Origin: an uncultured Clostridia bacterium
GTDB lineage: Bacteria; Bacillota; Clostridia; Christensenellales; CAG-917
DNA: 44,053 bases
Direction: 5' to 3'
NCBI GenBank assembly: GCA_947382865.1
Contig: CANDBF010000009.1
Location: 1 to 44,053 of the forward strand
Shown here: piece after piece, positions 38,851 to 44,053 of the stretch
Position numbering within the stretch: the first letter of the stretch is position 1
Layout: each line of letters opens with the position of its first letter
Notes under the pieces: model-generated
The model's input: only the letters and a program-made list of their open reading frames with translations
What the model was told of the DNA's origin: nothing
Databases searched by the model: none
Position numbers and translations under genes: made by a program

Positions 38851-40182
38851 CTACTCAACTGAATTTTCATCCGAAAATTCTGTAATTGTATCCCCCAATG
38901 ATAACGGCTCTTCACCTGTTATTCTGCTTACTTTACTCAATCTCTCGCGTATATATTCCGTACGTTTCTCCGCATTAGATATCGTGTTTTGCACGCCTAT
39001 GAGCTTATCGCCCGTCTTTTTGAGCAAATCGCTGAATTTTGCGAAATCCGCGACAAATCCCGTGAGAAGTTTGCCGATTTCCGTACTGCGTTTTTCAATC
39101 GCAACGCTTCTGAACCCCATTTGCAGGCTATTGAGCAGCGCCGCTATCGTGGTAGGTCCGCAGATGACCACTCTGCATTTGTTCTGAATATCCTCGACGA
39201 GCCCGTCGCGCTTTATGATTTCCGCATACAGCCCCTCTGTCGGCAGATACATCACCGCAAAATCCGTGGTTTTTGGAGGCTTGATGTATTTGTCGCGTAT
39301 GCTCATAGCGTCCGCCTTCACCTTTGCCGCAAGGGCCTTTGTCGCAGCTTCTATACCATCGGTATCCGCCCTTTCCGCCGCCTCCGCCAGCCTCGAATAG
39401 TCCTCTATCGGAAATTTTGCGTCTATCGGCAGCAGTACTTCGCCGTCGCCCTTGCCGGGCATGCGTATCACAAAATCCACCGCGTCCTCGCTTCCGCGCG
39501 TAAGCCGCACCTGCTTATCGTACTGCTCGGGGGTCAGTATCTGCGAAAGCAGATTTTCAAGAGCCACTTCGCCCCAAGTTCCGCGTGTTTTGACGTTCTT
39601 GAAAATCTTATTGAGGTCGCTTACACCCGTCTGCAAGCTCTGCAATTCTCCGAAGGTGCGGTTTATCTCCTCCAATCTGTCGTTTACGATTTTGAAAGAC
39701 TGATTGAACCGCTGTTCGAGGGTGCTGTTGAGCTTCTCGTCAACAGTCTCGCGCATTTTTTCAAGCTGCGCCGCGTTGTCCCTCTTTATATCCGCTAGAT
39801 TGCGCGCGTTGTCGTCGCGCACCTCTTTCAGATTCGCGGCGTTTGCGGTCGTGACCTCGTTCAGGCTGCGCGCCGTATCTTCTCTTATCTTGTCCAGCTT
39901 TGAGTCGGTTGCAAGCATAAATCTGTCGAAACGCTCCTGCAACTGCTTGGAATTCTCATTCTGCGCGCTGTTCTGCGCGTTTATCGCCCCCGCCAGCATA
40001 GAATTGTTTATACGCAAGGCTTTATCTATGCTTTCTTCGAGATACCTCGTCTCTTCCCTTAGGTCGGACGCGCTGATATCCGCGCCTCCCCTCTCGCTTT
40101 TTCTAAGCGCCAGAACTCCGAGCGCTACCGACGCAAGCCCTATGATTATGCTAATTGCAAGCAATATGTATATCGCAGTCAT
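38851..40182 (-). CDS. rmuC: RmuC family DNA recombination protein
   Basis: RmuC is a membrane-tethered protein with a nuclease-like domain that limits rearrangements at inverted repeats in E. coli. The 443 residues show an N-terminal membrane segment (about 4-26), a long coiled coil (about 40-180) and the conserved RmuC domain, with K-T-R-G-T-W-G-E-V near 205, P-I-D-A-K-F-P near 260 and K-P-P-K-T-T-D-F-A near 305. The start codon overlaps the cca stop by 4 nt (ATGA) with GGTAGGAA ahead, so the two genes are translationally coupled. The 3' end carries a perfect GAATTTTC/GAAAATTC hairpin (38862-38881) that may help end the transcript. Confidence 0.92.
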   Translation of the reverse strand: MTAIYILLAISIIIGLASVALGVLALRKSERGGADISASDLREETRYLEESIDKALRINNSMLAGAINAQNSAQNENSKQLQERFDRFMLATDSKLDKIREDTARSLNEVTTANAANLKEVRDDNARNLADIKRDNAAQLEKMRETVDEKLNSTLEQRFNQSFKIVNDRLEEINRTFGELQSLQTGVSDLNKIFKNVKTRGTWGEVALENLLSQILTPEQYDKQVRLTRGSEDAVDFVIRMPGKGDGEVLLPIDAKFPIEDYSRLAEAAERADTDGIEAATKALAAKVKADAMSIRDKYIKPPKTTDFAVMYLPTEGLYAEIIKRDGLVEDIQNKCRVVICGPTTIAALLNSLQMGFRSVAIEKRSTEIGKLLTGFVADFAKFSDLLKKTGDKLIGVQNTISNAEKRTEYIRERLSKVSRITGEEPLSLGDTITEFSDENSVE

Positions 40183-41621
40183 TTTCCTACCTTCCGAAAG
40201 CTATCTGATTTTCTTATTACGTAATTGATGGCGCTCTGCCTGTCGTTCATATCGGGATTCAGCACGGTCTCGATAAACAGTCCGTGAAGTATTTCGCCAA
40301 TATGCCGCTCTTCGATCCCCAACGACAGCAAATCGTTGCCGTTCACTTTAAGCTCCTTTACGCTGAGCGGAGTTCCGTCCGACTTTATCTCTTCCCACGC
40401 CTCGCGCAGTCTGTTGCGTTCGGCATATCGCCCGCACGAAGCGTACGCGTCCGCGTCCTTGAGCGCGCACAGGTCGTCTGCGATATCCGAGTGTTCCGCG
40501 GCGAATCTGCGAAGTTTATGCCATGACATATCTCCTTTCAGGTCCGTCATATGATACCTTATAAGAGCAACCGTTCTGTCCTTTTCGGCGTTGGAAAATT
40601 TCAGTCTGTTCAAAACCTCGCAGGCTATTTCCGCTCCTATCGCGTCGTGGCCGTGCATGTTCGCGCCGCCGCTTATCTCGTACGCGCGCCTCTTTCCTAT
40701 ATCGTGAAGCAACGCAGCCCATCTGATGTTTGAAGGAGCCGCTTCAAACGCCCTCAACGAATGCTCGTACGCATTGTGCAAATGATATTTTCTAGGTTGT
40801 TCCAGCCCCTTCAACTCGGCAAGCTCGGGCAGAACCATATCCACAAGTCCAAGGTCGTCAAGCATACGGATTCCCCGCATATGCGGCTTTTGGGCAGGCT
40901 TTATTATAGGACTGTTTATATCAATATCTATCCCGTTTTCCGACTTTACACATTCACGCCGCGCAGCGTGATTTTTTGCGCACGTATCGGATACGAAAAT
41001 TCTGTTCAGCTCGTCGCGGACGCGCTCGGGCGCGATATCCTTTACGCGCCATGCGTTACGCTTCGCCGCCGCGTACGTATCCCCGTCCGCGTCGAATCCC
41101 AGCTCGCAGGCGAAGCGCACCAATCTAAGAACACGCAGCCCGTCCGCTCCGAATACCCTGTCGGGCTCGTCCGCGGCGCGCAGAATTCTGCATTTTATGT
41201 CACCTACGCCGCCCGTCGGATCGACGGTATTGCCTGTCATAATTTCCGAATAAACGGCGTTGCAGGTGAAATCACGTCGTCTTGCGTCCGCCGCTATATC
41301 GGTCGTAAACTCCACCTGCTCGGGCGCGTGCGCGCCGCTCGACCTATCGTAGCTCTCGGTGCGGAAGGTCGTATATTCAGCTTTGAAGCCGCAACACGAT
41401 ATGAGCACCGTTCCCATACGCAGGCTCTTGTCTAAAACCGAGAACTCCGAACCTGCAAGCACCGATTTTACCTCCGCTACTGTCAGCGAGGAGCAGATAT
41501 CGATGTCCGAGCACTCATATCCCAGCATTCCGTCGCGCACGTAACCGCCGACCGCGTACAGCGGCGCGTACGGCGCAAACAGCCTTGCAAGCGATTTCAG
41601 TTTTATTGCGTCAACCGCCAT
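40179..41621 (-). CDS. cca: CCA tRNA nucleotidyltransferase / poly(A) polymerase family, with HD domain
   Basis: The enzyme adds or repairs the CCA end of tRNAs. The head domain has Y-A-V-G-G-Y-V-R-D near residue 20 and the metal-binding D-I-D-I pair near 36. R-R-D-F-T-C-N-A near 114 and the nucleotide-template region R-V-L-R-L-V-R-F-A near 165 follow. An HD phosphohydrolase domain (L-L-H-D-I-G-K near 310) lies in the C-terminal half. Class II, 480 residues. Family members can be CCA-adding or A-adding only; both tRNAs in this window encode their own CCA, which suggests a repair role here. The start lies inside the end of hpt (11-nt overlap), with GGAGG in the hpt coding end. Confidence 0.9.
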   Translation of the reverse strand: MAVDAIKLKSLARLFAPYAPLYAVGGYVRDGMLGYECSDIDICSSLTVAEVKSVLAGSEFSVLDKSLRMGTVLISCCGFKAEYTTFRTESYDRSSGAHAPEQVEFTTDIAADARRRDFTCNAVYSEIMTGNTVDPTGGVGDIKCRILRAADEPDRVFGADGLRVLRLVRFACELGFDADGDTYAAAKRNAWRVKDIAPERVRDELNRIFVSDTCAKNHAARRECVKSENGIDIDINSPIIKPAQKPHMRGIRMLDDLGLVDMVLPELAELKGLEQPRKYHLHNAYEHSLRAFEAAPSNIRWAALLHDIGKRRAYEISGGANMHGHDAIGAEIACEVLNRLKFSNAEKDRTVALIRYHMTDLKGDMSWHKLRRFAAEHSDIADDLCALKDADAYASCGRYAERNRLREAWEEIKSDGTPLSVKELKVNGNDLLSLGIEERHIGEILHGLFIETVLNPDMNDRQSAINYVIRKSDSFRKVGK

Positions 41622-42153
41622 AAACCTCCGGGGAGAGCACGCAGACCTCGGGAAGATGCCTCAGCTTCTGATTGTAATCGAGTCCGTAGCCAACGACGTA
41701 TTCGTTTTCGATAACGAAGCCGATATAATCTCCCTCGAATTCCACCTTTCTGCGCGACGGCTTGTCCAGAAGAGAACATATCTTCAAGGACTTGGGCTCG
41801 CGGGAGGAAAGCAGCTTTTTCAGATAGCTCAGGGTCACTCCCGTGTCGATAATATCTTCCACAACGATAATATTCTTTCCCTTTATTGGCGAAGATAAAT
41901 CCTTAACCATCTTGACCTCGCCGCTCGTCTTTGTGCCCGCGCCGTAGCTGGAAACCGCGATGAAATCTATTTCCACGTCGCCGCTTATTTCCCTGATCAG
42001 ATCCGCAAAGAACACGCATCCGCCGCGCAAGGTGCATACCAGCGTTATGCTTTCCCCGTCGTAATCGCGGGAAATCTGCTCTCCCAATTCCTTTACCCGA
42101 CGAGCTATTTGTTCCTTTGTGACAAGCACTCTTTTGATTTCACTGCCGTACAT
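41611..42153 (-). CDS. hpt: Hypoxanthine phosphoribosyltransferase
   Basis: The 180-residue enzyme converts hypoxanthine or guanine plus PRPP into IMP or GMP (purine salvage). The PRPP-binding motif V-V-E-D-I-I-D-T-G near residue 97 is typical, L-R-G-G near 45 binds pyrophosphate, and D-Y-I-G-F-V-I near 143 with G-Y-G-L-D-Y-N near 155 forms the purine pocket and end. AGAGGA precedes the ATG. It follows tilS by 64 nt, the arrangement known from Bacillus (tilS-hprT), and its end overlaps cca. Confidence 0.96.
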   Translation of the reverse strand: MYGSEIKRVLVTKEQIARRVKELGEQISRDYDGESITLVCTLRGGCVFFADLIREISGDVEIDFIAVSSYGAGTKTSGEVKMVKDLSSPIKGKNIIVVEDIIDTGVTLSYLKKLLSSREPKSLKICSLLDKPSRRKVEFEGDYIGFVIENEYVVGYGLDYNQKLRHLPEVCVLSPEVYGG

Positions 42154-42217
42154 AAAATCCTCTTGCGTTCATCATATATTTTTCCGCGGTGCGTTTTCGG
42201 GACATCGCGAAGTTTTT

Positions 42218-43630
42218 TCAATCTACGTTGTTTTGGGTCAATCTCAGCTCATATACGCGTTTTGTGTTGCCGTCTATTTTAAGATCGGAGGAAATATCAA
42301 CGCCGAATACCGCCAGAACGCGGCTGCCGTCGGCAACTACTATAAGACCTCCGCGCACCCTTGCGGGAATTTTTTTATCCGTCAGATAATCGCCGAGACT
42401 TTTTGTGCCGCCGCCGAATTTGTGTATAAAGTCACCCGCCCTTACGCTTCTTATAACCGCGCTTTTCGGTATTTTATCCGCGTCCGCATAAAGCGCTTCT
42501 CCCCTGCCTATTCCGCTCAATGCGCAGTCTACGCCGACCTCTTTTACAGACAGTCCCAAGTTGCGTAAGTTCGGAATATTTCCGACATCGAAAGGACTCT
42601 CGAAATTTCCGTCGTCCGCGCCGCTTTCGTTGACTCTCTCCCTCGTGAATACAAGTCGGTCGCCCTCCCTGTAAACTTTCAGACCGTGCGTGAGATTGAG
42701 GTTTTTTCCGCTCTCGGCGCCCGACAATAAAAGCACTGCGTTCAGGTGTTTCACCTCGATATCCTGCTCGACTCCCAGCGCCGCCGCCGCGCGAAGTATC
42801 AAACGCTTTGCGATGGTCGTATTTGCACAATCGGCAGTTTTAACATACGAAACGCCGTTGTTAACCTCAATTTCGGGCACAAATGCATCAATAAATTTAT
42901 CTGCCTCCTCGGCGTTTGCGCAAAGGCGTTTTATCGAATTGCCGATGTCGGGAAATCGATCCTTCAAGCCTTTAACAACGTTTCTCAAATAGTTGCGCGT
43001 ATATGCGGTATCGGCGTTGCTTTCATCCTCGACATATTTTAGATTATGTTCGGCAACGTACTCGTCTATATCCTCGCGCGAGTAATCCAGAAAGGGTCTG
43101 ATATATCCGCCGCTTATGCGCTTCATTCCGCTTAGTCCGCGAATACCCGTCCCCCTGAGTATGCGCATAAGCACCGTTTCGATCTGATCGTCAAGGTGAT
43201 GCGCGAGCGCTACCGAATCGCATTTTCCGTCGCGGAGCAGCTCGTCAAAACAACGATAACGAAGTATCCTCGCCGCCTGCTCGACCGTATATCCGTTTTC
43301 CCTTGCAAAGGTCGGAACGTCCACGGAAAACGTATACAGCTCTACACCCATATCTTTACAAAGCCGATTTACAAACTCACTGTCGCGCAGACTGCTTTCG
43401 CCGCGTATGCCGTGCTCTACGTTTGCGGCGACGACCTTTATACGCATACCTTCTTCGCCGCGCTCCGCTTTTTGAAAAACGGCATTTTCGGTTTCGAGCG
43501 TTTTGAGACAATGCAAAAGCGCGACGGAATCCCTTCCGCCGCTGAGCGCGACGCATACGGTCAGACTGCGCCCGTCGTATTCAGTGCCGCCGAGCATTTT
43601 TTTCAGTGAAAAAGCGTCGAGTTTTGCCAT
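42218..43630 (-). CDS. tilS: tRNA(Ile)-lysidine synthetase TilS
   Basis: TilS modifies the C34 of the AUA-reading tRNA-Ile to lysidine, an essential step in decoding AUA. The N-terminal PP-loop S-G-G-R-D-S-V near residue 26 marks the ATPase domain; R-Y-R-C-F-D-E near 120 and H-H-L-D-D-Q near 140 are family motifs. A substrate-binding middle part and the C-terminal TilS_C region (G-D-F-I-H-K-F-G near 405) follow. Length is 470 residues. The open frame extends upstream to 43720, but a strong promoter lies inside that extension. I therefore chose the ATG at 43630, which has no ribosome binding site and would be the first nucleotide of the mRNA. Confidence 0.93.
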   Translation of the reverse strand: MAKLDAFSLKKMLGGTEYDGRSLTVCVALSGGRDSVALLHCLKTLETENAVFQKAERGEEGMRIKVVAANVEHGIRGESSLRDSEFVNRLCKDMGVELYTFSVDVPTFARENGYTVEQAARILRYRCFDELLRDGKCDSVALAHHLDDQIETVLMRILRGTGIRGLSGMKRISGGYIRPFLDYSREDIDEYVAEHNLKYVEDESNADTAYTRNYLRNVVKGLKDRFPDIGNSIKRLCANAEEADKFIDAFVPEIEVNNGVSYVKTADCANTTIAKRLILRAAAALGVEQDIEVKHLNAVLLLSGAESGKNLNLTHGLKVYREGDRLVFTRERVNESGADDGNFESPFDVGNIPNLRNLGLSVKEVGVDCALSGIGRGEALYADADKIPKSAVIRSVRAGDFIHKFGGGTKSLGDYLTDKKIPARVRGGLIVVADGSRVLAVFGVDISSDLKIDGNTKRVYELRLTQNNVD

Positions 43631-43636
43631 ATGGAA

Positions 43637-43665
43637 ATTATACAGCAAAACCCGAAAAATTACAA
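43637..43665 (-). promoter_or_regulatory. SigA-type promoter of tilS, predicted to give a leaderless mRNA
   Basis: On the minus strand TTGTAA (43660-43665) and a perfect TATAAT (43637-43642) are 17 nt apart. Only six bases (TTCCAT) separate the -10 from the ATG at 43630, so the expected start site falls on the A of that ATG. It lies in the 53-nt gap after spoIIE. Confidence 0.7.
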
Positions 43666-43683
43666 GGATAGTAAAGCGTAAAT

Positions 43684-44053
43684 TCAGATGCAGAAAATTC
43701 TCAGAGCAATCACCGTGCAATCGTCCTCCGCTCCGTTTTGTTTGGCGCGCTTCAACAGCTCGTCCGCAAGCGTCTGCGGATTGACCGTATCCAGCAAGTC
43801 GACCGCCTCCACCACTCCTCTGCTTTCAAGCGCGTCGTAAACCCCGTCGGACATCATAATCAGCATATCCCCGTCGAAGAGCTGATACCTGCTCGTAAGA
43901 GGCTGTACGCTGTCCAGAATGCCCGCGGGAGGCAGGGTGCAGGATAGCATTTCCACATTATCGCGTCTGACTATAAAGCTGCTTGCAGAGCCCAGCTTTA
44001 TCACGTCGAGTCCGCCCGTGCGCGTATCGATAACCGCTATGTCGAGAGTACAG
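43684..44053 (-). CDS. spoIIE: SpoIIE, stage II sporulation protein E (C-terminal part)
   Basis: The window holds the last 122 codons of a PP2C-type phosphatase domain, open to the right edge. Seen features are the strand L-D-I-A-V-I-D, I-K-L-G-S-A-S-S-F, the metal-binding M-S-D-G-V-Y-D-A and the closing E-D-D-C-T-V-I-A-L motif. This pattern fits SpoIIE, which dephosphorylates SpoIIAA in the forespore to activate sigma-F. Other PP2C phosphatases share the fold, but the following tilS and hpt match the Bacillota order after spoIIE. The start and the transmembrane N-terminal half lie outside the window. Confidence 0.85.
   Translation of the reverse strand, partial: CTLDIAVIDTRTGGLDVIKLGSASSFIVRRDNVEMLSCTLPPAGILDSVQPLTSRYQLFDGDMLIMMSDGVYDALESRGVVEAVDLLDTVNPQTLADELLKRAKQNGAEDDCTVIALRIFCI

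Overview
The window looks like a chromosomal segment of an endospore-forming member of class Clostridia, probably an uncultured host-associated lineage. Two sporulation landmarks sit at its ends: the first 14 codons of spoIVA (left edge, minus strand) and the 3' end of spoIIE (right edge, minus strand). The neighbours also fit: der next to a DUF512/radical-SAM gene, and spoIIE followed by tilS and hpt, as in Bacillota. Shine-Dalgarno sites are purine-rich (AAGGAGG types), SigA-type promoters are clear, and coding DNA is near 50 % GC with AT-rich spacers. Family assignments are from motifs read by eye; no search was run.

Layout. (1) 1-7.2 kb, minus strand: a housekeeping run rnj (RNase J) > GT-B-like glycosyltransferase > DUF512 radical SAM protein > der > aspartate aminotransferase > spoIVA. 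(2) 7.5-8.2 kb, minus: a YtxC-like gene behind a sigma-E-type promoter. (3) 8.4-13.9 kb, plus strand, the only plus-strand block: a LacA/Maa-type acetyltransferase, a GH3 glycosidase, and a lipoprotein with cysteine-pair repeats and a transglutaminase-like domain, ending in a bidirectional terminator. (4) 14.0-16.9 kb, minus: membrane-anchored glycerophosphodiesterase, small membrane protein, ABM-fold monooxygenase, a gene-free hairpin-rich stretch, and tandem tRNA-Ser(UGA) and tRNA-Thr(GGU) under a consensus promoter. (5) 16.9-37.5 kb, minus: the main accessory locus. One gene of 5,961 codons (about 41 % of the window) encodes a secreted GLUG-repeat surface protein. Three small genes follow it closely; their products have TasA/SipW-type hydrophobic N-termini. 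(6) 37.8-44.05 kb, minus: spoIIE > tilS > hpt > cca > rmuC > structured spacer > PHP phosphoesterase.

How parts may work together. The giant protein and the three small proteins form one apparent transcription unit from a single SigA-type promoter at about 37.65 kb. The small proteins resemble secreted fibre or matrix subunits, so the locus could build an extracellular matrix or adhesive coat; this is inference. The giant protein shows no LPXTG, SLH or other recognised anchor, so the small proteins may help to hold or assemble it. The plus-strand block (sugar acetylation, beta-glycoside cleavage, surface transglutaminase-like lipoprotein) could deal with glycans or the cell surface, but its genes share no proven pathway.

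Regulatory signals of note: sigma-E-like promoters before spoIVA and the YtxC-like gene, a tilS promoter placed so that its transcript should start at the ATG (leaderless), and a 230-nt structured spacer between rmuC and the PHP gene that may be a non-coding RNA.
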